64,000 nucleotides of DNA from Flexivirga oryzae. Lineage in GTDB: Bacteria > Actinomycetota > Actinomycetes > Actinomycetales > Dermatophilaceae. The stretch covers positions 496,001-560,000 of the forward strand of contig NZ_JACHVQ010000001.1 in NCBI RefSeq assembly GCF_014190805.1, read 5' to 3'. Position 1 is the first letter of the stretch. Each line of letters begins with the position of its first letter. The position numbers were made by a program, and so were the translations under genes. Under the pieces are notes generated by a model that did no database searches, was not told the DNA's origin, and was given only the letters and a program-made list of their open reading frames with translations. This document shows positions 56,335-63,897 of this stretch, piece after piece.

Positions 56335-58593
56335 ATGCCAGCCGACCTCGACGCACTGATGGAAGCTGCCGTCGGAGGAGTCGGCGGCACCGAACGGCCC
56401 GGCCAGCAGAAGATGGCGCGCGCCGTCGATCAGGCGGCACGCAGCGGCACCCACCTGCTCGTCCAGGCGGGCACCGGCACCGGCAAGTCGCTGGCCTACC
56501 TGGTGCCGGCGATCCGGCACGCGATGGAGGCCGGGCGACCGGCGATCGTCGCGACGGCGACTCTCGCCCTGCAGGCCCAGATCGTCGACCGTGACCTGCC
56601 CCGCATCGCCGATGCGGTCGAGCCGATCCTCGGCCGGCGGCCGACCTTCGGGCTGGTCAAGGGCCGGCGGAACTACCTGTGCCTGCACAAGATCGAAGGC
56701 GGATACCCCGAGGACGAGGACACCCTGCTCGAGGTCGGTGAGGTCGATCGTGCGGCCGGCCGGATCGGGGAGGAGGTCGTCCGGTTGCGCGAGTGGGCCC
56801 AGGAGACCGAGTCCGGCGAGCGCGACGAGCTGGTTCCCGGTGTCAGCGAGCGCGCCTGGCGCCAGGTGTCGGTGTCCGCCGAGGAGTGCCTCGGCTCCAA
56901 GTGCCCGATGGTGACCGAGTGCTTCGTGGAGCGATCGCGGGCCGCGGCCAAGGAGGTCGACGTCGTCGTCACCAACCACAGCTTCATGGCGATCGACTCC
57001 TTCGAGGGCCGGCAGATGCTGCCCGAGCACGACCTGCTGGTCGTCGACGAGGCACACGAACTGGTCGACCGGGTCACCTCGACCATCACTGACGAGGTCA
57101 CCGGCGGGATGATCTCCACGGCCGCGCGGCGGTGCGGGCGGATGGCGGACGCGTCGGCCATGCGCGAGGCAGGTGAGATGCTGCAGGAGCTGCTCGGCGG
57201 CATGCAGGAGGGTCGCCTGCTCGGCATACCCGACAACCTGGGGCTCGCGCTGACGCGAGTGCGCGACGCGGCCCGCTCGGTGCAGAGCGAGCTGAAACCC
57301 GCGTCACCCAACGACAACGACGCGTCCCGGCAGGTCGCGCGCGCTGCGGTGGACGAGATCTTCGACAACTGTGACCGCATCCTGGAGGGCCGCGAGCTCG
57401 ACGTTGCCTGGGTGTCCCAGGATCCGCGCCGCGGCGCCGTGTTGCGCGTCGCCCCGATGAGCGTGGCAATGTTGTTGCGGGAGAAGGTTTTCGGCGACCG
57501 CACGGTGATCATGACATCGGCGACACTCGAGCTCGGTGGTTCCTTCGACTCGGTCGCCGGGACACTCGGCCTGCGCGGTGAGGGCGGACCACAGTGGACC
57601 GGCCTGGACGTCGGGTCACCCTTCGACTACCCGCGGCAGGCGATCGCGTACGTCGCCTCCCAGTTGCCGCCACCCGGCAGGGACGGTATGTCGACAGCGG
57701 CCATGGACGAGATCGAGACCCTCGTGCGCGCCGCCGGTGGTCGCACCCTCGGCCTGTTCTCCTCGACGCGCGCGGCGCGGGCGGCGGCCGAGGAGATGCG
57801 GGTGCGCTTCGGTGACGAGCTGCCCGTCCTGTGCCAGGGCGACGACCAGATCCGCACCCTGGTGGGGCAGTTCGCGGCCGACCCGCGCACCTGTCTGTTC
57901 GGCACGCTGACGCTGTGGCAGGGGGTGGACGTGCCCGGGCCGTCCTGTCAGCTGGTGATCATCGACCGCATCCCGTTCCCCCGGCCGGACGACCCGCTGG
58001 CCTCCGCCCGCTCGCAGGAGATCGCCCGGCGCGGCGGCAACGGCTTCATGTCCGTGTCCGCGACCCACGCGGCGTTGCGGCTCGCGCAGGGCGCCGGCCG
58101 GTTGGTCCGCAGCAGTGACGACCGCGGTGTCGTCGCCTTCCTCGACACCCGGATGATCACCGCCCGCTACGCCGGTTTCCTGCAGAAGTCCCTGCCGCCG
58201 TTCTGGCCCACCACCGACCGAGCGCTGGTGCTCAAGGCGCTGAAGCGGCTCGACGAGACCGCCGCTGCGGTGGCCGAGCCCCCTGCGGTGGCCGAGGCCC
58301 CTGCGGTGGCCGAGCCCCCTGCGGTGGCCGAGCCCCCTGCGGTGGCCGAGCCCCCTGCGGTGGCCGAGCCTGTCGAGGTCACACCGGAGCCTGTCGCGGT
58401 GGCCGAGCCCCCTGCGGCGGCCGAGCCTGTCGAGGTCACACCGGCACCACCGGCGCCCGGCTGGAGCCCGGAGGACGACGAGGAGTTGCGCGACGGCGCC
58501 GACCTCGGCCTCGACCCCGAAGAGCTCGCCGAGCACCTCGACAAACCGCTCGACGACGTACGGAACCGCTTGGTGCAGTTGGGGATCGGCTGA
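56335..58593 (+). CDS. DinG-like ATP-dependent DNA helicase with iron-sulfur cluster
   Basis: 752 residues. XPD/DinG-type superfamily 2 helicase, 5'-to-3', acting on forked DNA and R-loops. Walker A AGTGTGKS at 45-52, DEAH box near 238-241 (LLVVDEAHELVD), and the four iron-sulfur cysteines C116, C185, C190 and C196 are present. Helicase motifs V/VI read LWQGVDVPGP and QGAGRLVR. After the helicase comes an Ala/Val/Glu/Pro repeat tail (about 645-705) and a short end domain (WSPEDDEELRDGADLGLDPEELAEHL). TACGCT lies six bases before the ATG, a leaderless arrangement. Confidence 0.94.
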   Translation: MPADLDALMEAAVGGVGGTERPGQQKMARAVDQAARSGTHLLVQAGTGTGKSLAYLVPAIRHAMEAGRPAIVATATLALQAQIVDRDLPRIADAVEPILGRRPTFGLVKGRRNYLCLHKIEGGYPEDEDTLLEVGEVDRAAGRIGEEVVRLREWAQETESGERDELVPGVSERAWRQVSVSAEECLGSKCPMVTECFVERSRAAAKEVDVVVTNHSFMAIDSFEGRQMLPEHDLLVVDEAHELVDRVTSTITDEVTGGMISTAARRCGRMADASAMREAGEMLQELLGGMQEGRLLGIPDNLGLALTRVRDAARSVQSELKPASPNDNDASRQVARAAVDEIFDNCDRILEGRELDVAWVSQDPRRGAVLRVAPMSVAMLLREKVFGDRTVIMTSATLELGGSFDSVAGTLGLRGEGGPQWTGLDVGSPFDYPRQAIAYVASQLPPPGRDGMSTAAMDEIETLVRAAGGRTLGLFSSTRAARAAAEEMRVRFGDELPVLCQGDDQIRTLVGQFAADPRTCLFGTLTLWQGVDVPGPSCQLVIIDRIPFPRPDDPLASARSQEIARRGGNGFMSVSATHAALRLAQGAGRLVRSSDDRGVVAFLDTRMITARYAGFLQKSLPPFWPTTDRALVLKALKRLDETAAAVAEPPAVAEAPAVAEPPAVAEPPAVAEPPAVAEPVEVTPEPVAVAEPPAAAEPVEVTPAPPAPGWSPEDDEELRDGADLGLDPEELAEHLDKPLDDVRNRLVQLGIG
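58267..58446. repeat. 18-bp repeat region in the helicase tail
   Basis: GCGGTGGCCGAGCCCCCT recurs about five times in tandem, giving AVAEPP repeats. A second word GAGCCTGTCGAGGTCACACC occurs twice (from 58368 and 58422). All units are multiples of three, so the frame is kept. Confidence 0.85.
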
Positions 58594-58597
58594 CGGA

Positions 58598-59656
58598 TCA
58601 GGTGGTCGGCGCGGGGACCTCGGTGGTGGTCTTCCCGTCGACGGCCGCCACCAGTTGCGGCACGTACCGATGGAGCGTCCACGGGATGCTCAGCGGTGTG
58701 ACGAAGCTGAACCCGGCCGCGTACGGCGGGGTGGCGTCCGAGCGGTCGGTCTGCGGGATGTAGATCACCCGTCCCTGCTGCGCCGCCTTGGTCTGCTCGA
58801 ACAGCCCGCCCGTCGCCTTGCGCACCTGGTTTTGGCTCGCCAGCCACACCACGACGTCGAAATCGACCTCGCGGGCCCGCTCCGGGCTCAGGGTGGTGAA
58901 GAAGCTCTCGTCGGACTTGGGCCGGAGACCGGTGGGATACCGGAACCCGAGGGCCCGCTGGATCTGGATGCGCGGGTCGTCCTGGGTGTAGAGGTTGAGG
59001 CCGCCGTCGCCGTTGACCGTGCCCACCACCGCGGTCCGGCCGGCGAACTGTGGGTGGGACTTCTTCGCCGCGGCCAGCGTGCCCTTGACCTTGGTGACGA
59101 GCTGTCCGCCCGCGGTATGCCGCCCGATCGCGTCGGCGACCGTCCGGCTGGCCACGTCCCAGGGGACGGCGTAGTCGGCATACACCTTCGCTTGCGCGAT
59201 GGTCGGCGCGATCTTGCTCAGCCGCGCGTAGTCGCCGGCGGAGATCCCGGAGTAGATCGCGATGATCAGATCCGGTCTGGTGGCCGCGATCTTCTCGATG
59301 TTGAGCGTGCTCGGCAGCTGTTTCAGGCTGCCGCCGTGCAGCTTCGGCTGCTCCCACGGGTAGCCCTCGTCGCCGGTCGGCAACCACGGCGTGATCGCGA
59401 CCGGGACGACGCCGAGCGCGAGCAGGGTGTCCTGCTCGACCAGTCCGACACAGACGACCCGTTTCGGCGCCGAGCGCACCGTCGTGGAGCCGTACTTGTG
59501 CGCGACGGTGACGGGGAAGGCACCCGTTGCCGTCGTGGTGCCGCCGGAGCCGGGTGACCCGGATCCGGAGCCGTCCGAACCACACGCGGCGAGCAGCGCT
59601 GCGGCCGAGACACCACCGAGCGCTCCGAGCAGGGAGCGGCGGGACGCGGTGCTCAT
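58598..59656 (-). CDS. Iron-siderophore ABC transporter substrate-binding lipoprotein
   Basis: 352 residues. The N-terminus has twin arginines (SRRSLLGALGG) and a lipobox LLAAC, so it may be Tat-exported and lipidated. The class III binding-protein fold is shown by KRVVCVGLVEQDTLLALGVVPVAI, LIIAIYSGISAGDYARLSKIAPTI and FDVVVWLAS. It is about half identical to the protein of the preceding gene, a tandem duplication. Its start overlaps the upstream stop by 4 bp. Permeases and ATPase are divergent, across an iron box. Confidence 0.93.
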   Translation of the reverse strand: MSTASRRSLLGALGGVSAAALLAACGSDGSGSGSPGSGGTTTATGAFPVTVAHKYGSTTVRSAPKRVVCVGLVEQDTLLALGVVPVAITPWLPTGDEGYPWEQPKLHGGSLKQLPSTLNIEKIAATRPDLIIAIYSGISAGDYARLSKIAPTIAQAKVYADYAVPWDVASRTVADAIGRHTAGGQLVTKVKGTLAAAKKSHPQFAGRTAVVGTVNGDGGLNLYTQDDPRIQIQRALGFRYPTGLRPKSDESFFTTLSPERAREVDFDVVVWLASQNQVRKATGGLFEQTKAAQQGRVIYIPQTDRSDATPPYAAGFSFVTPLSIPWTLHRYVPQLVAAVDGKTTTEVPAPTT

Positions 59657-60720
59657 TCGGCGACGACCTTCACCTTCGTGGCGGGATTGCCGTCGACGGC
59701 CGCCGTCAGTTGCGGCACGTACCGCGTGAGCAGCCACGGGATCGACAGCGGAGTCACCATGGTGAACGCGGAGGCGTAGGTGCTGTTCTTCTTGCTGTCG
59801 CTGATCGAGCTCGGGATGTAGATGGTCCGGCCCTGCTTGAAGGCCCTGGTCTGCTCGTACAGCCCGCCGAGCTTGGTCTTGACGTCGGCCTCGCTGGCCA
59901 GCCAGACCACCACGTCGAAATCGATCTCCTTGGCACGCTCGGCGCTGATCGAGCCTCCGAACGATGTGCCGCCGATGTCCTTGAACTTCGCCGGGTAGGT
60001 GAAGCCGAGGGCGTGCTGGATCTGCGAACGCGGGTCGTCGGGGCCGTAGAGGTAGGCGCCCTCGTAGGTCGTCGCGACGATCGCGGTCTTCCCGACGAAC
60101 TGCGGATGCGCCTTCTTGGCCGCTGTGAGCTTGGCCTGGACGCTCTTGACGAGTGTCGCCCCTTCGTCGTGCTTGCCGATGGCGTCGGCGACCATCTGGG
60201 TCAACGTGCTCCACGGCGTGCCGTAGTCGGGGTAGCCCTTGGCGGGAGCCACGGTCGGTGCCAGCTGGCTGAGCTTGGTGTACTCGGACTGGGTGATTCC
60301 GGAGTAGATCGCGACGATCAGGTCGGGTTTCAGGACCGCGATCTGCTCGATGTTGAGCTTCTCCGAGGACAGCACCTTCGGCAGCGGTGCCGAACCGAGT
60401 TTCGGCATGGCCCAGGGGTAGATCTCGCCCTTCGCGGCCTCCAGCCAGGCGGTGACCGCGACCGGGACGATGCCCAGCGCGAGCAGACTGTCCTGCTCGC
60501 ACAGCCCCACGCACACCACCCGCTTCGGCGCGGACTTCACGGTCGTGGTCCCGTACTTGTGCTTGACCGTGACAGGGAAGGCCGACCCGTCGGTGCCGCC
60601 GCTCGAGGCGCCGGTCGTGCCGGCCGGGGAGGACTCGGAGCCACTGTTGCAGGCGGCGAGGAACATACCGACGCCGAGGGCTCCGCAACCGGTGAGGACA
60701 CCGCGGCGGGAGAGATTCAT
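59653..60720 (-). CDS. Iron-siderophore ABC transporter substrate-binding lipoprotein, paralogue
   Basis: 355 residues. MNLSRRGVLTGCGALGVGMFLAAC is a Tat-like lipoprotein signal with the lipid Cys in LAAC. The ligand domain matches the following gene throughout (KRVVCVGLCEQDSLLALGIVPVAV; LIVAIYSGITQSEYTKLSQLAPTV; FDVVVWLAS). Two binding proteins for one permease pair suggest two xenosiderophores of related structure. It is first in the reverse-strand pair, directly after the iron box shared with the divergent permease operon. Confidence 0.93.
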   Translation of the reverse strand: MNLSRRGVLTGCGALGVGMFLAACNSGSESSPAGTTGASSGGTDGSAFPVTVKHKYGTTTVKSAPKRVVCVGLCEQDSLLALGIVPVAVTAWLEAAKGEIYPWAMPKLGSAPLPKVLSSEKLNIEQIAVLKPDLIVAIYSGITQSEYTKLSQLAPTVAPAKGYPDYGTPWSTLTQMVADAIGKHDEGATLVKSVQAKLTAAKKAHPQFVGKTAIVATTYEGAYLYGPDDPRSQIQHALGFTYPAKFKDIGGTSFGGSISAERAKEIDFDVVVWLASEADVKTKLGGLYEQTRAFKQGRTIYIPSSISDSKKNSTYASAFTMVTPLSIPWLLTRYVPQLTAAVDGNPATKVKVVAE

Positions 60721-60767
60721 GATGCTCCTGAGAGTTCGGGTATGGCGGGCCGGGCTCGCGCCCAAGC

Positions 60768-60786
60768 TTTGGTAAGGCTAACCTTG
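60768..60786. promoter_or_regulatory. IdeR/DtxR-type iron box
   Basis: TTTGGTAAGGCTAACCTTG matches 15 of 19 positions of the TTAGGTTAGGCTAACCTAA consensus. It lies in the divergent gap between the binding-protein genes and the permease genes, so iron-loaded IdeR/DmdR could shut both off. Confidence 0.8.
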
Positions 60787-60843
60787 CTCCGAAAGTGCCC
60801 GCGACCGACCCCGGAAGAACGACCGTCCTGTGATGGAGAACGT

Positions 60844-61905
60844 GTGACAATCCTGGAGAAGACCGAGTCGGCGGATCCGCCTCCAGCGCAAGCGGATTCG
60901 AGGGGCTCGAAGGCCCGCACCGGATCGTGGCGGATCGTGCTGGTGCTGCTGGTGGCGGTCCTGGTCTGCGGCATCCTCAGCCTGATGATCGGCAACGTCG
61001 GCATCACGTCCACCAAGACGATCCAGGTCCTCTTCTCCTCCGACGGCTCCCAGGCGTCGGCGATCATCCACAACCTGCGCCTGCCACGGACCGTGCTGCT
61101 CCTCGTCGTCGGCCTCGCGCTCGGCTTCTCCGGGGCGCTGATGCAGGGCCAGTCGCGCAACCCGCTGGCCGACCCCGGCCTGCTCGGTGTCTCCGAAGGC
61201 GCCTCGCTCGCGGTCGTCCTCGCGATCTTCTGGCTGCACATCAGCTCACCGGTGGCGTACGGCTGGTTCGCCCTGCTCGGCGCCGGCCTCACCGCCTGGC
61301 TGGTCTTCACCATCAGCGCGGTGCGCGGCGGGCCGTCACCGCTGACCCTGGTACTGGCCGGAGCCGCAGTCAGCGCGCTGGCCTCGGCGATCATCACCTC
61401 GATCATCACCTCGAACGTCTCGACCCTCGACCAGTACCGCTTCTGGGTGGTCGGCTCGGCCAGCGGCCGCGGGCTGGACGTCTTCTGGCAGGTGCTGCCG
61501 TTCATCGCGGTCGGCGTGGTCCTCACCGCGATCTGCACCCCGGCGATCAACCTGCTGCAACTCGGCGACGACGCCGCACGAGCCCTCGGGGTGCGCCCCG
61601 GCCTGCACAAGTTCCTCGGCGTCTGCGCGGTGATGCTGCTCACCGGCGGGGCAGTGGCCGCCTGCGGTCCGATCGGCTTCCTCGGCCTGGTCGCCCCGCA
61701 CGTGGCGCGCTTCGTCTGCGGCCCGGACTACCGCTGGGTGGTGCCCTACTCGGGCCTCATCGGTGCGATCGTGCTCACCCTCGCCGACATCCTCGGCCGG
61801 GTCATGGCCGGTGGCGCGGAGGTGCAGGTCGGCATCGTGATGGCGCTGGTCGGCGGTCCCGCGTTCGTCATCCTGGTCCGGCGCGCAAGGCTGATCCAGC
61901 TATGA
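60844..61905 (+). CDS. FecCD-family iron-siderophore permease, subunit 1
   Basis: 353 residues from GTG 60844 (GGAG upstream). About nine or ten helices. Family marks are IIHNLRLPRTVLLLVVGLALGFSGALMQGQSRNPLADPGLLGVSEGASL in the centre of the first half and the cytoplasmic coupling loop with LGDDAARALGVRPG, then GPIGFLGLVAPHVAR. It forms a heterodimer with the next gene, overlapping it by 4 bp. The iron box lies upstream. Confidence 0.94.
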   Translation: MTILEKTESADPPPAQADSRGSKARTGSWRIVLVLLVAVLVCGILSLMIGNVGITSTKTIQVLFSSDGSQASAIIHNLRLPRTVLLLVVGLALGFSGALMQGQSRNPLADPGLLGVSEGASLAVVLAIFWLHISSPVAYGWFALLGAGLTAWLVFTISAVRGGPSPLTLVLAGAAVSALASAIITSIITSNVSTLDQYRFWVVGSASGRGLDVFWQVLPFIAVGVVLTAICTPAINLLQLGDDAARALGVRPGLHKFLGVCAVMLLTGGAVAACGPIGFLGLVAPHVARFVCGPDYRWVVPYSGLIGAIVLTLADILGRVMAGGAEVQVGIVMALVGGPAFVILVRRARLIQL

Positions 61906-62975
61906 GCGCGGCCAGAACTGAGGGGCTGCGTCCCGCCGTCCGCGTCGGCCCCACCTCCTGGCGGCTCCACCCGCGGGCCGTGCTGTGCTCGGTGGTGGCC
62001 GCCGTGCTGGTCGCCGTCCTGCTGGTCGTCGACCTCGCCTACGGCGACCTGAAGATCCCGTTCGTCGACGTCGTGCGAGCGCTGCTCGGCGACAGCTCCG
62101 GGGTGAACGCGTTCATCGTGCGGGACGTGCGGCTGCCGGAGGCAGCGGTCGCGTTGCTCGCCGGCCTCGCCCTGGGCTTGTCGGGTGCCCTCATCCAGAC
62201 GATCGCCCGCAACCCGCTGGCCAGCCCCGACGTGATCGGCGTCAACGCCGGTGCCGCCGCGGGCGCGGTCGGCTACATCGTGCTCTTCGCCGCGACGGAC
62301 ACCGCTGCGCCGTCAGGGGTTTCGGCCGATCTCGCCATACCCCTCGCAGCCTTCGGGGGAGCATTGCTCGCCACCGTCTTCCTGTATGCCGCCGGCTGGC
62401 GCCGGGGGCTCGACGGGCGGCGGCTGGTGCTGGTCGGCATCGGCATCGCGGCCGCGCTCACCGCGTGTACCTCGTGGTTACTGGTGGCCGCCCGCCTGCA
62501 GACCGCCGCGTCGGCGCAGGTCTGGCTGTCCGGCTCGCTGAACGGCGTGACGGGCACCAACGCGCTCTGGCTGCTGACGGTGATCGTCGTCGTCGCGCCG
62601 GTCGCGCTCTGGCAGGGCTCGTCGCTCAACATCGTCGAGCTCGGCGACGACACCGCGCACGCGCTCGGGGTCCGCCCGGGCAGGGCGCAGGCGATCGCGC
62701 TGCTGTGCGCCGTGCTGCTGGCCGCGGTCGCCGTCTCCGCTGTCGGGCCCATCGGTTTCGTCGCGTTCGTCTGCCCGCAGATCGCGCGGCGGCTGGCCGG
62801 CACGTCCCGCCCGCCGCTGCTCACCTCGGCGCTCACCGGCGCCGCACTCGTGCTGGCCGCCGACGTCATCACCCGGCTGTGGTTCACCGGACTCGCCGTC
62901 GGTGTCGTCACCTCCCTGGTCGGCGCGCCCTACTTCATCTACTTGTTGATCCGCACCCAGAAGGATTCCGCATGA
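61902..62975 (+). CDS. FecCD-family iron-siderophore permease, subunit 2
   Basis: 357 residues. Same architecture as subunit 1: RDVRLPEAAVALLAGLALGLSGALIQTIARNPLASPDVIGVNAGA, the coupling loop ELGDDTAHALGVRPG, and GPIGFVAFVCPQIARRL. The ATG overlaps the upstream stop. Its own stop overlaps the ATG of a 21-codon frame inside repeat S copy B, which in turn overlaps the ATPase start. Confidence 0.94.
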   Translation: MSAARTEGLRPAVRVGPTSWRLHPRAVLCSVVAAVLVAVLLVVDLAYGDLKIPFVDVVRALLGDSSGVNAFIVRDVRLPEAAVALLAGLALGLSGALIQTIARNPLASPDVIGVNAGAAAGAVGYIVLFAATDTAAPSGVSADLAIPLAAFGGALLATVFLYAAGWRRGLDGRRLVLVGIGIAAALTACTSWLLVAARLQTAASAQVWLSGSLNGVTGTNALWLLTVIVVVAPVALWQGSSLNIVELGDDTAHALGVRPGRAQAIALLCAVLLAAVAVSAVGPIGFVAFVCPQIARRLAGTSRPPLLTSALTGAALVLAADVITRLWFTGLAVGVVTSLVGAPYFIYLLIRTQKDSA

Positions 62976-63036
62976 GAACCCCACGAAGTTCCTCCCCCGC
63001 TACGCTCCTCCGGATACTTCGCGGGGACCCCGCATG
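62972..63036 (+). repeat. Start-codon repeat S, copy B
   Basis: Opens ATGAGAACCCCACGAAGTTC and closes GGATACTTCGCGGGGACCCC plus GCATG. Arms CCCCACGAAGT and ACTTCGCGGGG pair with one G-T. Same ends and size as copy A at 34921-34983. It fits exactly between a stop codon and a start codon. Confidence 0.8.
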
Positions 63037-63037
63037 A
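62972..63037 (+). CDS. 21-codon linking ORF inside repeat S
   Basis: MRTPRSSSPATLLRILRGDP ending A-stop. The ATG overlaps the permease stop (ATGA) and its TGA overlaps the ATPase ATG (ATGA), so ribosomes could pass from one gene to the next through it. The peptide itself need not matter. Confidence 0.45.
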   Translation: MRTPRSSSPATLLRILRGDPA

Positions 63038-63876
63038 CCCAGACCACTGTGGAGGCACACGAGGTGAAGCAGTCGGCGAACGGTCGGCTGCACGCCGATC
63101 ACGTCACCGTCGGGTACGGCGAGGACCCCGTGGTCCACGACGTCTCGCTGCAGATCCCCGACGGCAAGGTGACCACGATCATCGGCCCCAACGGATGCGG
63201 CAAATCGACTCTACTGAGGACACTTTCACGCCTGCTGACGCCGAGTTCGGGCACGGTGCTGCTGGACGGCGCGCCGATCGGGTCCCGGTCCGCCAAGCAG
63301 CTCGCCCGCACCCTGGCGTTGCTGCCGCAGAGCCCGATCGCGCCCGAGGGCCTGCTCGTGCGGGATCTGGTCGGGCGTGGCCGGCACCCGCACCAGCGGT
63401 GGTTCCAGCAGTGGTCGCACGGCGACGAGGACATCGTGACCGATGCGATGCGCTGGACCGGCATCCTCGACCTGGCCGACCGCCCGGTCGACGCGCTGTC
63501 CGGCGGCCAGCGGCAGCGGGTCTGGATCGCCATGACCCTCGCCCAGCACACCTACCTGGTGCTGCTCGACGAGCCGACGACCTACCTCGATCTCGCGCAC
63601 CAGGTCGACGTGCTCGACCTGGTCTGCCGCCTCAACCGGGAGCGCGGCGCGACGGTCGCGATGGTGCTGCACGACCTCAACCTGGCCGTGCGGTTCAGCG
63701 ACCATCTGGTCGTCATGCGCGGCGGTCGGATCGCGGCGCAAGGGGATCCGGTGCAGATCCTCACCGCGGACCTGCTGCAGGAGGTGTTCGGCCTCGACGC
63801 GGACATGGTCGCCGACCCGCGTACCGGTATCCCGATGGTGGTGCCGCGCGGGCAGAAGGCCGGCACGCAGGACTGA
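63034..63876 (+). CDS. Iron-siderophore ABC transporter ATP-binding protein, FepC-like
   Basis: 280 residues. Walker A GPNGCGKST at 51-59, Q-loop LLPQSPIAPEG, signature LSGGQRQRV near 155-163, Walker B YLVLLDEPTTYLDLAHQVDVL, and switch His in MVLHDLNLAVRF. Typical of the siderophore/B12 importer ATPases. It completes the importer with the two FecCD permeases and two binding lipoproteins. The ATG is provided at the end of repeat S; GGGGACC may act as its ribosome site. Confidence 0.95.
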   Translation: MTQTTVEAHEVKQSANGRLHADHVTVGYGEDPVVHDVSLQIPDGKVTTIIGPNGCGKSTLLRTLSRLLTPSSGTVLLDGAPIGSRSAKQLARTLALLPQSPIAPEGLLVRDLVGRGRHPHQRWFQQWSHGDEDIVTDAMRWTGILDLADRPVDALSGGQRQRVWIAMTLAQHTYLVLLDEPTTYLDLAHQVDVLDLVCRLNRERGATVAMVLHDLNLAVRFSDHLVVMRGGRIAAQGDPVQILTADLLQEVFGLDADMVADPRTGIPMVVPRGQKAGTQD

Positions 63877-63897
63877 TCGGCGCGCCGCGCCGGTCCG

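Noticed and set aside
58267..58446. Possible CRISPR-like array or recombination site
   Set aside because: Repeats are contiguous, in frame and translated as AVAEPP; no spacers.
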